Of a stretch of DNA of 64,000 bases, positions 8,899 through 21,470 are shown piece after piece. The stretch is from Telmatactis stephensoni (taxonomy: Eukaryota; Cnidaria; Anthozoa; Actiniaria; Isophelliidae), in the NCBI GenBank assembly GCA_029948255.1, contig JALIZF010001782.1:653501-717500 (forward strand), given 5' to 3'. A model generated the notes under the pieces. The model was not told the DNA's origin. It saw only the letters and a program-made list of their open reading frames with translations, and ran no database searches. Position 1 is the stretch's first letter; each line of letters starts with the position of its first letter. A program made the translations under genes and the position numbers.

Positions 8899-11800
8899 CA
8901 GCTGTTCTACCAATAGAACACAATATTTAAAAAGAAAACTTGACCAAATTCTTGAAGAAAAAGAGATTCAACATGGCGAACACAAATTATGCAAAAAAAG
9001 CAACACTCAAAGTGATAATTTAAGATTTCAAGACAATGATTGTACACAAACTGAAAATTCATTAGATCAGTTAACATATCTAAATCAATTTGATAATTCT
9101 AATGGTTATATTCATCAACAAAAATGGGCAAAGTCAAATATGGACAAGTTTCACCAGTCTATTCAATTCTTTCAAAACCAGTGTAGAATTTGTCATGAAG
9201 TATGGCCAACAAAATCAAAAAATGTATCAAGTAGCTATATATGTTTACAATGTTCAAGAGACAAAAAAACTCCCAAACTGTTTTCCATTGAGAATTCAAT
9301 GATTCCATCTCCAGTACCCCCTCAGTTGCAAGGATTAACTCAGGTTGAAGAAATGCTAATTGCTCGTGCCTTGCCTATAATGAGAGTTTACATTAAGCCT
9401 GGTGGACAGAGGGGTTACTCTGGACATTGCATTAATTTACCTCAAAATGTAAAGGAGTTAGCATCAAAATTGCCAAGATATCCTAAAGATTTGGCTGTTA
9501 TTATTATCAAAGTTAAAGGAAAAGAAAACACATTTAAAGATGTTAATGTGAGAAGAGAAAAAGTACAAAATGCCTTGGAATGGCTAATTAAAAATAACCC
9601 ACTTTATAAAGAAATACAAATTAATGTTGAAGCATTAAATGCTTTACCTGAAAATGGTGTGCCCTCTGACCTACTAACCATTCACACAGAGGATAGTCGT
9701 GTATCAGATGATTCTTTAGAACCTGATATTGGTCCAATATCTCTCGAAGACACAGTATATAACAACTCAGCAGAAATGAGCAGTTTTTTACCAGTTGGTG
9801 AACAACAACAGCAAGAAATTGAAAATGTTAGAAATCAGCTTTCTGGACAGCAACCCATGGACTGGCCATCTCTTGGTAGTCAGCCATTAAATGAGTATCA
9901 AACTGAATATTTAGCTACTATGGCTTTTCCCTCACTCTTCCCTGATGGTAAAGGGGATCCAACAAATAATTCTATCTTAAGAGATGTTACTCTTCAAAAG
10001 AAAGTTAGTCATCTCTTAAAATTTGCAGAAATAAAAGACAAAAAATGGGTGTACCGTTTTGCAAATCATCCTAGATTTGCTTACTGGGCTTTTGATATGA
10101 TGAACAGAAAACGAGCATTACAACAAAGTGGAATATTTATTAAACAAAATCCAGATGAAGCACATCTTACCATTGAAGAATTACGACAAATGGCAAATAG
10201 TAATAATACAGATATGTTGATCTCAAAGATTTCTAGATATGTTGCTAACATTAACAGTACTAGTGCTTATTGGAACAAAGTTAGAGAAGACCTCAAAACT
10301 ATAATAACTAATGTTGGACCTCCAACATTTTTCTTTACTTTTTCATCGGCTGATATGCATTGGCCTGAATTGCATACTCTTTTTGGAGAATGCAATGAAA
10401 ATATCACTAGTGAAGATAGGCGACAAAATGTTATCCAAAATCCTCATCTAGTTGATTGGTTTTTTACCCAGAGGTTAGAAAGTTTTGTTAAACATTGGCT
10501 TTATAATACTCTTAATGCCAAGTGGCACTGGTTTAGATATGAATATCAGGGGAGAGGTAGTATTCACTGCCATGGTACTGCCAAATTAAGTAATGATCCT
10601 GATTTGTGTTATCTGACTAAAATTGCCTTAAAAGGTTTTTTGGCACAAAATTATAAGAATGAAAATAACTGCCTAGACATAACAGACCTAGATCAAGATA
10701 TTGAAGCTGGAAAAAAAGCTACTCAAACGGTGTGTCAATATGTTGATTGGCTGTTGACAACAGTCAACCCAGATCCACCAGATGATGGTTTGTGGATTAG
10801 ACCAAATGTTCACCCATGTCAGAAACAACATAAAAATATTTCTGACTCTGAAATTGATGCAGATTATGTAGACCTTTTAAATACTGTTCAACGTCATACA
10901 CGTTGTAGTACTAACTACTGTTTGAGGAAAAAGAAGAATGAACAACTACAATGTAGATTCCACTTTCCTTTTGATCACTGTTCTAATACAAAGTTAGAGT
11001 TTGAAAAAATTCATAGTAAGAATGATGAAGCACATTATAGAGCAAAGATAGTTACAAAGAGAAATGATTGTAGATTGAATAACAACCAACAACTTCAGCT
11101 ACAAGGCTGGAGAGCTAACTGCGATATACAAGTTGTTATTGATCATTATGCATGTGTTGAGTACCTTACAAAGTATGCAGCAAAAGGTGAGCCAAGATCA
11201 CCTTTATTAAAACAGGTATTTAATTCTATTGTTCAAAATCTTGATGATGAAATCAGTCCCCACAAGGCTCTAAAGTTAGTGGTCATGAAAAGTCTTGGAC
11301 AAAGAGACTATGCTGCACAAGAAACAATGCATCACTTGCTTTCACTAAAACTTCATAGCTCATCATTTAGGGTAATGCCAGTGAGTTTAAATGGCTCTCG
11401 TAAGGTACGAAATACAGCATCTTTAGAGGATGGAAGTATCTGTACAGAAAATTCATTCCTTGATGTTTACGCAAACCGTCAAGAGTATGATAACTCACTA
11501 GATATAATGAGACTGAATTTTGTTGAATTTGCAACAAAGTATAAACTTGAAAATGGGAAGCTTAAAACTCTTCCAAACAATGTCATTCCTAGAATATTTC
11601 AAACATACTCGTGTAATCCAAAAGGTAAAAACTTTCCTCTTTATTGCAAATATCAACTATTGAGATATAAACCTTGGAAAGGAACTCAGAATAATGCATG
11701 GGGGGATCAGGAACCTTCTGAAGAAACTTTTATAAATTACTGGCAAGAATTTTTGCAGACTTCCTATGCTCAAAGTTGTGTCCCTGAATGGATTGACAAA

Positions 11801-12700
11801 CTGCAAGACATTATTCAAACTCAACAGGACATAACTGAACAACCTATTGAACAACACTCTCATGACCGTGAAGAGTGGATGATCTTAGCTGATCTTCATA
11901 CACCATTTGAAATCTCTCACAATCAGGAATCTATGTATGATTGGAGTCAAGATAAAACACTTTACACTGACCAACAAATTGGTGAAATGCCATCATGGGT
12001 AAAAACTAAAAAGGATATGTCTTTGAGTCAACAAGAACAAAATTATTATCAAACTGTTGATATAAATAGTTTTACTGAAATGCAACATCTTGCATATCAG
12101 ATAGTCAAGACACATTTTGAAGATACTTTTTCTGAAAAGGATCCTTTACACCTCATTGTTATTGGTGTTGCAGGAACAGGCAAGAGTTATCTTATAAATG
12201 CTCTTCGCATTTTGCTACAAAATAAATGTGCTGTTACTGCGACAACAGGAAAAGCTGCTTTTAACATTATGGGTGTCACTATACATTCACTATTAAAACT
12301 TCCAATTGGTTCACATGGAAATAAAGATCTCTCAGGCCAAAGCTTGACTAGACTACAAGAAAATCTTAGTGGAATTGAATACATTCTAATTGATGAATAT
12401 TCTATGCTTGGCCAAGTGACTTTTGGCTGGATAGACAGACGTTGCATACAGGCAACAGGATTTCATGATAAAGTTCTTGGGGGTAAATCTCTTATCTTGA
12501 TTGGTGATCCAGGTCAATTGCCACCTGTGTTAGATAAACCTCTCTATCATGGCAAACCATCTAATGCTGTTTGTGAACAAGGATTTCAGACATATAAAAT
12601 GTTTGACAAAGTTGTTAAGCTTACTGTCAATCAGAGAGTTGAAGGTGATAATCCAAAACAAGAGTTTGTTGAATTTGTTGTTAAGACTTCGCAGAGGTGA
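8858..12700 (+). CDS. Helitron Rep-helicase, frameshifted near the end
   Basis: This 1280-residue frame encodes the rolling-circle replicase of a Helitron. A cysteine pair region (CRIC...CLQC, about 109-138) precedes the Rep domain. The Rep HUH metal motif is H570-C-H572, and the two-tyrosine motif is Y769-x3-Y773 with K776. The Pif1-like SF1 helicase begins with Walker A GVAGTGKS (Lys1109), followed by Walker B ILIDE and GDPGQLPP. Near 12676 the frame shifts by one base, and the helicase continues in the frame ending at 13478. The ATG at 8858 lies inside a direct repeat, so residues 1-14 are probably not native; coding of Helitron character starts about 8902. Confidence 0.92.
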   Translation: MDFITVSRIFVRDCSCSTNRTQYLKRKLDQILEEKEIQHGEHKLCKKSNTQSDNLRFQDNDCTQTENSLDQLTYLNQFDNSNGYIHQQKWAKSNMDKFHQSIQFFQNQCRICHEVWPTKSKNVSSSYICLQCSRDKKTPKLFSIENSMIPSPVPPQLQGLTQVEEMLIARALPIMRVYIKPGGQRGYSGHCINLPQNVKELASKLPRYPKDLAVIIIKVKGKENTFKDVNVRREKVQNALEWLIKNNPLYKEIQINVEALNALPENGVPSDLLTIHTEDSRVSDDSLEPDIGPISLEDTVYNNSAEMSSFLPVGEQQQQEIENVRNQLSGQQPMDWPSLGSQPLNEYQTEYLATMAFPSLFPDGKGDPTNNSILRDVTLQKKVSHLLKFAEIKDKKWVYRFANHPRFAYWAFDMMNRKRALQQSGIFIKQNPDEAHLTIEELRQMANSNNTDMLISKISRYVANINSTSAYWNKVREDLKTIITNVGPPTFFFTFSSADMHWPELHTLFGECNENITSEDRRQNVIQNPHLVDWFFTQRLESFVKHWLYNTLNAKWHWFRYEYQGRGSIHCHGTAKLSNDPDLCYLTKIALKGFLAQNYKNENNCLDITDLDQDIEAGKKATQTVCQYVDWLLTTVNPDPPDDGLWIRPNVHPCQKQHKNISDSEIDADYVDLLNTVQRHTRCSTNYCLRKKKNEQLQCRFHFPFDHCSNTKLEFEKIHSKNDEAHYRAKIVTKRNDCRLNNNQQLQLQGWRANCDIQVVIDHYACVEYLTKYAAKGEPRSPLLKQVFNSIVQNLDDEISPHKALKLVVMKSLGQRDYAAQETMHHLLSLKLHSSSFRVMPVSLNGSRKVRNTASLEDGSICTENSFLDVYANRQEYDNSLDIMRLNFVEFATKYKLENGKLKTLPNNVIPRIFQTYSCNPKGKNFPLYCKYQLLRYKPWKGTQNNAWGDQEPSEETFINYWQEFLQTSYAQSCVPEWIDKLQDIIQTQQDITEQPIEQHSHDREEWMILADLHTPFEISHNQESMYDWSQDKTLYTDQQIGEMPSWVKTKKDMSLSQQEQNYYQTVDINSFTEMQHLAYQIVKTHFEDTFSEKDPLHLIVIGVAGTGKSYLINALRILLQNKCAVTATTGKAAFNIMGVTIHSLLKLPIGSHGNKDLSGQSLTRLQENLSGIEYILIDEYSMLGQVTFGWIDRRCIQATGFHDKVLGGKSLILIGDPGQLPPVLDKPLYHGKPSNAVCEQGFQTYKMFDKVVKLTVNQRVEGDNPKQEFVEFVVKTSQR

Positions 12701-13478
12701 AACATCACTCGATGACTGGAAATTACTTTTGACCCGCCAACCATCTAATCTTTCAAACCTATCTGACTTTCAAGATGCTGTCAGACTGTATTATAGTAAT
12801 GAAGAAGTGGCAAATTATAATCATGAGCAACTTTCTAAACTTCAACAACCAGTTGCTAAAATAGATGCACACCACTCATCTCCTAAGGCAAGAAGTATTT
12901 CTCCTGATGATATGTCTGGTCTACATCCAGTCATATTTTTAGCCAAAGGGGCTAAAGTGATGTTGACCATGAATTTATGGTCTAATGTAGGTCTCTGCAA
13001 TGGTGCTACTGGAACAGTAATGCATTTTATTTATAAAGATAATCATAAGCCACCACAACTACCTATTGCTGTCATTGTCAAGTTTGACTGTTACACAGGG
13101 CCCTCTATTAGTCCTGCAGGACCATCACATGTGCCAATATGTCCAATTACTGTTTCATCACAATTATCAGATGGCTTTCATGAAAGGCAACAGCTTCCAC
13201 TTAGACTTGCATGGGCTTTGACAATACACAAGAGTCAAGGGCTTACATTGCCAAAAGCATGGATCAATATAGGAAAGTCAGAGAGAACTCCTGGTATATC
13301 CTATGTTGCAATTAGTAGAGTAAAAAATCTATCATCATGTGTTATTGAACCGATGACATTTCAAAGGTTAACATCCTTAAAATCTTCCTCGCTTCTTGAA
13401 TACAGGCTCCAAGAAGAAAAACTACTAGATAAAAAAGCTAAAAAACTTGCAATGCATTTCCAACAGCCAGTCACATAA
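12677..13478 (+). CDS. Helitron helicase C-terminal part after frameshift
   Basis: This piece continues the helicase of 8858-12700 in another frame. It contains the conserved Pif1 C-terminal blocks [17 protein letters not shown] and SYVAISRV. The long open frame reaches back to 12549 only by chance overlap. One inserted or lost base near 12676 would rejoin the domains, so this copy cannot make a full helicase unless a short intron is present. No C-terminal endonuclease follows, unlike the Helentron at 26490. Confidence 0.9.
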
Positions 13479-14021
13479 ACAACCATGCAATTTAAGACTA
13501 CTTTAAATGCAAAATATAAGCATTCCTATTTATCAAATGCAACACTTGTCTTATTTCTCTAATAAACTACAAAATTCAAAAGCAATTTTAAAGTTACACC
13601 TTTTCAAATCACAAACATAAAATAGATTTCCCTGCAAAATTTTAATTCAAAACTTTAATGTAATATATTTTGAAGTGAAATGTTTATAACATACACTATT
13701 TCAAATACTACAATATACCTTCAATCTTAGCCACTAACACATACAATAACAGGTGAATATATATCAATTATTGACAACAAATCATAAATTATTCATTCAT
13801 ATGTATGTCTTTTTTTAGATTAGAATTTCAACACTTACAATGTCACACCAAGGTACAATATATAGTATACATATCTAATTGCTTTTGTGTTTTATTAATT
13901 GCTCAAAACCTTCAAACCAGTATCAGTGAGACTTTTTACCTCTTTATTTTCCACTTAGAAACAAATTCTCATGTCAACATTATATATTCATCATTATAAC
14001 TTTTTTCTTTACATCTCACAG
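13479..14021. other. AT-rich gap between helicase and RPA-like exons
   Basis: No frame or repeat stands out. It probably holds the 3' end of the helicase transcript and the promoter, first exon or intron of the RPA-like gene. Confidence 0.35.
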
Positions 14022-16408
14022 ATAATGAATTCACAGATGATCAACTTCTCAAGGAAGCAGACAACTTACTGTCAGCTGACATAAGTGATGAAAACATGTC
14101 TGAAGGTATCTTTTCAAAGATTTCAGAAATAACTTAATTAAATGTTCATATAGTACAACAATATACTGCCTTTTCAGTTTTACAGGTAGATGATACTCTT
14201 ATCCAGGAAGATTATACTTCATCAACTTCCACAAATCATCCACCAGAAGAAGAAACCAAAAATCAAGGTACAGTGTATTATTTTATTTTATCCAACACTT
14301 GTTTTGCATCACTTATATAATTTAACAAAAAATATCCTCCAGAAATATTCAGAAAATATTTATAATACTTATCACTTTTTCGATCTTTCAGATTCTCAAA
14401 CTAACAAAGAACTCGAAAAGAACAAAGACGACACTGCATCATCTCATTGTGAACATAAGATATATGATGAAGGTATAAATCATCAAATTTTACAATCATG
14501 TTTAGATTCACTACTGTATTTACACAATATTTTGTCAACCCTAAACTTTCATACAGCAACAGTAATTGCAAGTATGAATATACAAAATAAAGAAGTAAAA
14601 TATTTACTATTTTATTTAATGAATTTTTTATCCCTTTTGTTTATCCTTCAGATCCAAAGGGGCAAACCAAACAAGAAGAACTGCCTAATGAAGGTAAATA
14701 AATTATATACATGCTGCTGTATTTGACAATCATTTCTATTTTCAGTCTTACGTTACAAATTTTCTCTTCAAAAACTATAATATTGTAAACGCATTGCCTC
14801 ACTTCAACATACACAAAGCCATTTGAATTGCCATCTGAAGACCAATATTCTCTTTCTTTAATTGCAACAAAGTAACCTCACAGGGGAGGGGGGACTTCGG
14901 GGGTAAACGACCAGGGATGCCCGTTGTATCTTTCAGGGGTATAATTCATCAATTTGGTCTCTTTTACAGTAAAACATTGAGGGGTTTAGCATTCCCTGGC
15001 ATCTTTTTTGGTTTCAAAAGAGCCCATCATGGTTCTTAAATGGTACAAATTTGCTAACAAAAGTATGTCAACCATCTAATTTTGTGTTAAAAATAATAAT
15101 GTTCATTAAATTGTTATCACTAGTATCTCTTAGAGGTTAAAAAATCGTCCAGCCACACCATTTTTAAAAAAACTTCATGTATCTTTTAGGGGTATTTTTC
15201 AAAAATTCTGACGAGCATCCCTGATCATTTACCAGATTAGTGATTTACCTAACCTGAATTTTCAATAATCATACTGAATTAACATCACATCATCCTCAAA
15301 AAATTGACAACTTATTTACCAAAATGGTCACAATCTAAACTTAGAACTGTTTTCTCCCTTCTTTTCAGAGCTTGCCAACAATCAACTCACCTGCTATATA
15401 CAAAATGTATCACCTGTAAAAAAAGGTTCCCGTTCGAAATATTTCGAATGTAGCTTACAAACCAAAGAAGGTTCTTTAAAAGGAATTTGCTTTTCACTTG
15501 ACAAAAAGAGGAAATTTGAGGATTTAGCTACTACACATACATCGCCAGTCAAACTGAGCAATGTACAATATAGCAATGCTTTCAACAATATTGTTATTAG
15601 TAAGGAGTCTACAGTAAATGACATGGAATCTTCATCCTTAATGTTTCCTTATGTTCCAACTAATAGCAGTACCAACTGTACCTTATCAGCCTTGAATAAT
15701 ATAACTCCAGGACAGTTGATAACAGTTAAAGCAAAACTCTCTCAATTGTCTGGACAAAAAGCAATCAATGCCAAGTCTGGTCGTCTTGTCAAAAATGAAG
15801 CATACATTTCTGATCCAACTGGGTCAGCCAGACTTGTCCTATGGGAAGAATTTACCACTCAGGTTCAAGAAGGTCAAACATACCTTTTTACCAATCTCCG
15901 TCTTAAGAAAGATTACAATGGGGATATATATGTTAATACAGCAAAAACTGGCTGTCAGATTACGCCATCTGCTCCATTTAATGAGCCTACTGCAAATATT
16001 GTACATTTTCAGTCACTTGCACATGAAAATTTCACAGGTTCTATTGTCGGTATTCATCAAATTTCCCACTATAAACAATGCCAGTCATGTTCAAAACGAG
16101 TTTCAATGTCAGCATCTAAAGTAGTCTGATGTGACAGCTGTAGATTAACTCAAAAGCTAACTTCGTGCCCAACACAATGGTATGCAAAAGTTTTGGTACA
16201 AGAACAAGGAAATCCCAAACAAAAACGTTATCTTACACTTTTCCATAACATGCTAGATACCCTAACAAAACTTGCAGGAAATGCCATCGATATTTCTACA
16301 TGTAAAGATGAAAACTCCTTATCAGAATTTATTCTCTCATTAGATTGCCCACTTAAGTTTACATATAACAAACTGCAAAATAATGTCAATAACATCGCTT
16401 TTCCATAA
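14022..16408 (+). CDS. RPA70-like single-strand DNA-binding protein, spliced
   Basis: Five exons are visible at 14022-14105, 14190-14267, 14392-14472, 14652-14693 and 15369-16408. Each internal junction has GT/AG and the same phase, so each small exon starts by completing a GAT or GAG codon. The small exons encode an acidic, repetitive linker. The last exon holds OB-fold sequence (around VKAKLSQLSG and DPTGSARLVLWEE) and a zinc-ribbon-like CX2C...CX2C. An in-frame TGA (16127-16129) interrupts just before the second CX2C. RPA-like genes travel with many Helitrons and probably coat displaced single strands. The first exon was not found. Confidence 0.82.
14902..15233. mobile_element. MITE in an RPA-gene intron
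   Basis: The ends are inverted: GGTAAACGACCAGGGATGC on the left and a matching block ending GATCATTTACC on the right. The interior has CTTTYAGGGGTA motifs near both ends. The family resembles the element at 44808-45073. It lies in the long intron between RPA-like exons 4 and 5. Confidence 0.6.
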
Positions 16409-16642
16409 GATTTTAATGTTTTGTGAGAAGAGATACTGATATTACAAAAGATGTTGAGTTATTAACCATTAATCTACTATTTACATTATTGTCACAAATC
16501 AATTTCATTTGAATTAATTAGATATAAAAAACATCCACAGAATATATGTTTATTGATTTCTTTGCTATCAGTTCCAGCAGTTTAATATTTTCAAGTTTTA
16601 ACTGAAATTGCTTTACTGACATGTTTAAAGCATTCATTCATT
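16409..16642. other. 3' flank of the RPA-like gene
   Basis: This is AT-rich sequence with no feature I can support. Confidence 0.3.
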
Positions 16643-16920
16643 TCAGAAAACATTGTCGCTGTTCGGCCTCAAGCCTACACGACTTGACCAGAAGGGATTA
16701 TGGGTAGAAATCACTGAATCAATAAATTAATTGTTCTGAATCATATCTCAGAGAACTAAGGACCTGAGCAATCCACATTGCTTGTCAGCAAAGAATTGCA
16801 CTATAAGCTCATGGCATCATTAATTACATTGGCATGTCATAGTGGCCTCAGTGATTTCTACCCATCATACCTTTCAGTCAAGCCACATAGGCTTTAGACC
16901 AAGCAGCGACATTTTCTGAA
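16643..16920. mobile_element. MITE with about 75-bp inverted ends
   Basis: The left arm (TCAGAAAACATTGTCGCTG, then ATGGGTAGAAATCACTGA) matches the reverse complement of the right arm (TGATTTCTACCCAT to GCGACATTTTCTGA) at most positions over about 75 bases. It has no coding capacity. The target duplication is unclear. Confidence 0.75.
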
Positions 16921-17529
16921 GTCACTTTTATAGTTAGTGTTAACAACCAGTTGAAATTTTCGAAGTTATCTACCATTGTAATATTTGTTACAATAAGTTA
17001 AAAGAGTTGTCAATAAAAGTTCATGTTTTATATTATTGAAATTTCTATTTTCTATTTCTAATTAAAGCAATATTAACTATAGGATACAACTAGAACAACA
17101 TTACTCAAACAGTTCATGGAGTACTATTCCTAACAATCAACTGATCAATATCAAATGCTAATTAATTTTACAAAAGAAAATCCTCATACCCAGAGCACCT
17201 CGGTGGCATATTGTTTTTACTTCATCATTTGTTGTCTAACTGGGATTTTTTCACAATTTTAGCTGAAATGCTAAGCATCACACAAAGAGCACTGCCCCCC
17301 TTTAGAATCCTTTTGGCAGCACTCACATAAGCATTGCTTAAGACTAGTTATAAAGCTTTGCCTAAAACTATGTTAATAAAGATCCTTACTATAAACAGAA
17401 ATCAAGTCAATTTTTTCAAATTGCAATAATAGCTCTCGAGAAAAAAGCAAAATACACGGATTCACCTGTCCTAGATAAATAATATAATTAACACCTTCAA
17501 AATTCAATACCATTTTTCAAATATGAATA

Positions 17530-18965
17530 AAAGCCCTCTAAGAGGACATGTGGTTACAGGTAAAATAATCAAAAACAACAAGTCGAGAGAAAAGATAACA
17601 AAACTGTAGAAATATATGTAATGACTAAAACCATGAAAGAAGTAGAGTGATTGCACTTAATCTGTAAAATTGTACTAGCTAAATATGGAAAACAAAGATT
17701 TTTTTACAATTAGTTAGTATTAATTACTTTGATTATATTTCGGCACAGTTTAACTATGTTTGCTCTAAGATTACAAAATTATTCAAATAAATTTAATTTG
17801 AAGTAATTAAATACAGTTCATGAAAATTAAACATGAAAGCAAAAGCACACACATGCAAGTTCTTTGTCAAAAAATCAAAATTTCAAGCTTTCGTGGGATT
17901 CTGCACACCTTGCGTGACATCACCGTGACATTTCAAATTTTAAAACAAAACAACAAAAACAAGGTCAGTACGCCTCAATCGAGAGGCAGTAAAAGTTTCC
18001 AAAACATTATATAGACATCCCCAAGGACACACAAAGGCTCCAATCACACAAGAAAGGTACATTTAATTTGAACATTAAAAATACTTAATTGAATAAAACC
18101 CAGTTCACTCACCCAGACTTAAACTTAAGAGTAAACACGTCGAGGTTTCAAACCTAATCAACAGTGAAATTAATGGCAGGAATGCAAAGAAATATAGGAA
18201 GGTTTTGTATTTTAAAATGCTGCACTAACTAGCGTAAAACCAACCATGCAATCGTCAGGGCGATCGACGAACGCCATGATCCAAACTACAAACGGTCACC
18301 GAAATTCTCAACAAGCATTACAGAAATCTGCAAAATCATAGATCGAAAAGAGCTTGTGCACATCGCTTAAAACTACATCTGGCTGTGTAGGCAAAATAGC
18401 ATAAGATTATTTCATTCAAAGCGGTATAAACTCACCCGTGTACGTAATCAAGCTCTCAATCGGGTAGTATAAATGCCCATGCTTCCACAGGTTCTCTCAG
18501 TTCGTCAGAATGTCTTCGTAAACCCAATGTTTATCAAAAAAAAAACTTGCAAAAACTTTCACTCAAGCAGAAATATTCATATAATAGTCGCAACTATTGA
18601 CTGTAAATGGCAAATATTTCTTAAAATACATCACAAAATCAAACTAGCATTGGGTTTCCTGTCTCTTTCGGGAGATCGTCATAAATGCCATATTTATCGA
18701 AAAATGTGCAACACAGTTCACGTAGATGAAGAGATTTATATAAGAAGAGCAATGGATAATGAAAAGACGATATTTCTTGGAGTGAATTATATTTCAATCA
18801 TTAAAATCGACTAAAACTGACTAAGTAAACCTCGAGTCAATTCCGAATGCCTGCCGAATATATCACTTCGTGTCAACTTCGGCAAACCGGAATTACACAC
18901 ACTCTTACACACTCGATGACATTATGGTTACGGCTTGTAACCAAGCCTGTAACCACAAAAACTAA
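17530..18965. mobile_element. Nonautonomous element, larger copy of the 37420 block
   Basis: The left edge, AATAAAAGCCCTCTAAGAGG then ACATGTGGTTACAGG, and the right edge, a hairpin of GGTTACGGCTTG and CAAGCCTGTAACC followed by CACAAAAA, recur at 37420-38277. The core TGTGGTTACWGG is inverted at the two ends. No gene is visible inside. It is either a TIR element or a Helitron-type 3' tail with its terminal hairpin. Confidence 0.6.
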
Positions 18966-19238
18966 ATGTTAGTTTATGGGTGTTATTGTTAGTACCATCA
19001 GAGATGGCAAATGGACAATCGTTATTTTCCTATGGATTTTAAAAAGGTACCAAAATTAGCCAGGGCAAATACCTTAAGTGTTTTTTAACATATTGAACAG
19101 TATTTCAAACCTTTTGTTTTGATACACAATTCATTATGCTCAAACCTTTGTTTGAAGTGTGTTTATAATACCGTATGCATAATAAATAACCTCAACTTTG
19201 GTTCAAATCCTGTAAGACATCAGTACACAGAAGACATA
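18966..19238. other. Flank of the outer Tc1-like gene
   Basis: No feature was found. It should contain the 5' end or left terminus of the outer Tc1-like element, which I could not locate. Confidence 0.3.
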
Positions 19239-19509
19239 ATGCCTAGAACATCCATATTTGTCAAAACAAGAATTATCTCACTTCACAATTCTGGTTTGAA
19301 TATAAATCAAATTGTTAAACAATTGCAAAGTGAAGAAATCCAGATTGCACGACAAACTGTCAGCAGACTTATCAAAAGATTTTTACAACCATTATCTTTG
19401 AAGTGCAACCCACGAAGTTCAAAGTCTCGTTTTCAAACTAGCATTTACACTGCAGTCAATCAAAATCCTGGGGCCGAGTTTGACCGAGCGATCCAGACTT
19501 GACAGCAAG

Positions 19510-20581
19510 ATGGCGGTCAGTCCTTACGATATCGAAGAGGTACTTGACGAAGAGGATACACAATTATTCGAGGGAGAAAATGTAAGTTAACTCAACTAGA
19601 TCAATCTATAAACTTTGTTCGTCAGCATTTGTAAAAATTAATCATTACAAGTCTGTTGTAGTGCTGGTTCTTCACATTTATACGGTCCTAAATTTCCCGC
19701 CTCAGGTCAGAAGAGAAGTCCGGCTTTTTCTGTCAACGAAAAAAGGAAAGGTTGACGGGGTGGAGACAACTCCTTTTACTTTACCCTCTAAGTGGGATTT
19801 CAAAACTTTAAGAGCTGAAATAAAGCGTCACATAGAAAGACTGAAGGAAGAAGACGTTATTATTAATAATATATATTACAAGAAATCTAAGGGTAGAGGG
19901 GTAGTGAAAGTGGAAAATGACAGTGACTTGCCGTTCATCCTTAAGAGAAATCCAATTGCTTATCCCAGCGGAAGGAAAAAAGATTCCAATTCTATTGTTT
20001 TGGCCGTTGACTGGAGTCTAAGCAGTGAGTATACTTGATCAAGCTGTAATATAAACACTGTACAAATTTGAAACAAAATTGTCAATAAGTTTAGACATTA
20101 GACATGTAAGACTTATGTGTTTATTATTCTTTTCACTGTACATGCAATTTTATCTACTTTATACTTAAGCTTATTTTACTTATTTTTATAATTCCTTATC
20201 TTTAAGTTCAAATTAACAAAGGAATTCAAACAATAACAGCCATTAAAATAAGGCTTATTGTTACATGCTCTAATAATAATTGCTTGCATTTGGTCAATGT
20301 CGTTTGTACTTTCACAACAGTTAAAGTTGAATTCCTTCATTGCTTATTTAGAACCAGAAACACCAAGGAGATCTCCTAGACAGAAATCCTACATGGACAT
20401 ATTTGTATTCAAAGCAGAGGAAGTCAGGGGTAGAATAAATGTCTCTGGGGCAGCCAAGACTTTGCATAAAGTGGACAAAAATGCCACTCTTGAAGAGATA
20501 AAAATGCTTCTGAGAACCTACAATGACAAAGAAGCAGTATTTGTCCCACTCAAGGGGTTATATTTGTTATATTTGGGGTAG
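19510..20581 (+). CDS. Accessory gene of the DD34E element, function unknown
   Basis: Exon 1 (19510-19581) starts in a strong context (AAGATGGCGG) and encodes an acidic 24-residue start (MAVSPYDIEEVLDEED). Exon 2 (19706-20024) encodes a basic region with TLPSKWDFKTLRAEIKRH. Exon 3 (20352 to a stop at 20579-20581) contains SPRQKSYMDIFVFKAEEVRG. The splice sites are GTAAGT and GTGAGT donors with consensus acceptors. I do not recognise the family. Its place just inside the left terminal repeat, transcribed inward towards the transposase, makes it a candidate transposition helper or regulator. Confidence 0.55.
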
Positions 20582-21037
20582 TATTTGTTTCACACATTTA
20601 TGAAAACTATATGGGTTACTTTGTTTCAGAGGACTCTTTGCAATTGATAGTTATGGTTAACTGTTATGGTAAAATACTCCAAAACACACCCAAAGTCAAT
20701 TACTATGTATTGCTTTAGTAATCATAATTTCTTGTTTTTTTGCCAACCACCTTAGTAGTTCAAATACACACTAAAAATATAGACATAAATGAACACAATG
20801 AAATTAGAGTCTACTAAGCTGTTCATACATTGTATCTTGCTTATTTATTATTTATTTTATGCAGCATATCCACAACTGTCAAACTCTGACAGACAGACAT
20901 CAGGTTGGATCTGGAAAAAGGCAAAAATCATTATTATAAATAAGATTGATATCTTTGTTAGTTATTTACAGAACATCCTAATTGCAAGAGCATTGCAACA
21001 TTAAATAAAAATAGGGGGTAACATCCTTGGGAACCCA

Positions 21038-21292
21038 GGGGTAATCTTTTGTCATTCGTTCCTCACTCCCAGAAAAATACCCCTGGGCATGAAGTCTGTT
21101 AGACCTTGTTCTTGATTCGAAATTTACAATGGCGAACACTTGTCTCTGATCGGTCAATAGATTGAGTCGAACATTCTGATTGGTTGTTTGATTACTGCCA
21201 TTTTGAATTTCGAATCAAGAACAAGGTCTAACAGACTTCGTGCCCAGGGGTATTTGTTCTGGGAGTGAGGAACGAATGACAGAAGATTACCC
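21038..21292. mobile_element. Foldback MITE, long palindrome
   Basis: The arms are about 85-110 bases, with outer ends GGGTAATCTTTTGTCATTCG and the reverse complement of it. Both arms contain CCCAGGGGTAT and TCTTGATTCGAAATT in mirrored order around a loop of roughly 70 bases. It is noncoding and lies inside the DD34E element between its two genes. Confidence 0.85.
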
Positions 21293-21470
21293 ATGAGGGG
21301 GTAATTACAGACAAAAGAAACAGCTGAGCTTGAGCAATTTTGTTTTTAACTATATTTTTACTGATTATTTGTTATTAACATTTTGATGGCACAGTGTTTC
21401 TACAATTTGTTATTTATAAGCTTATAATTTATTACATGTATTTCAGATTTACTTATCTCAATCAACACAC

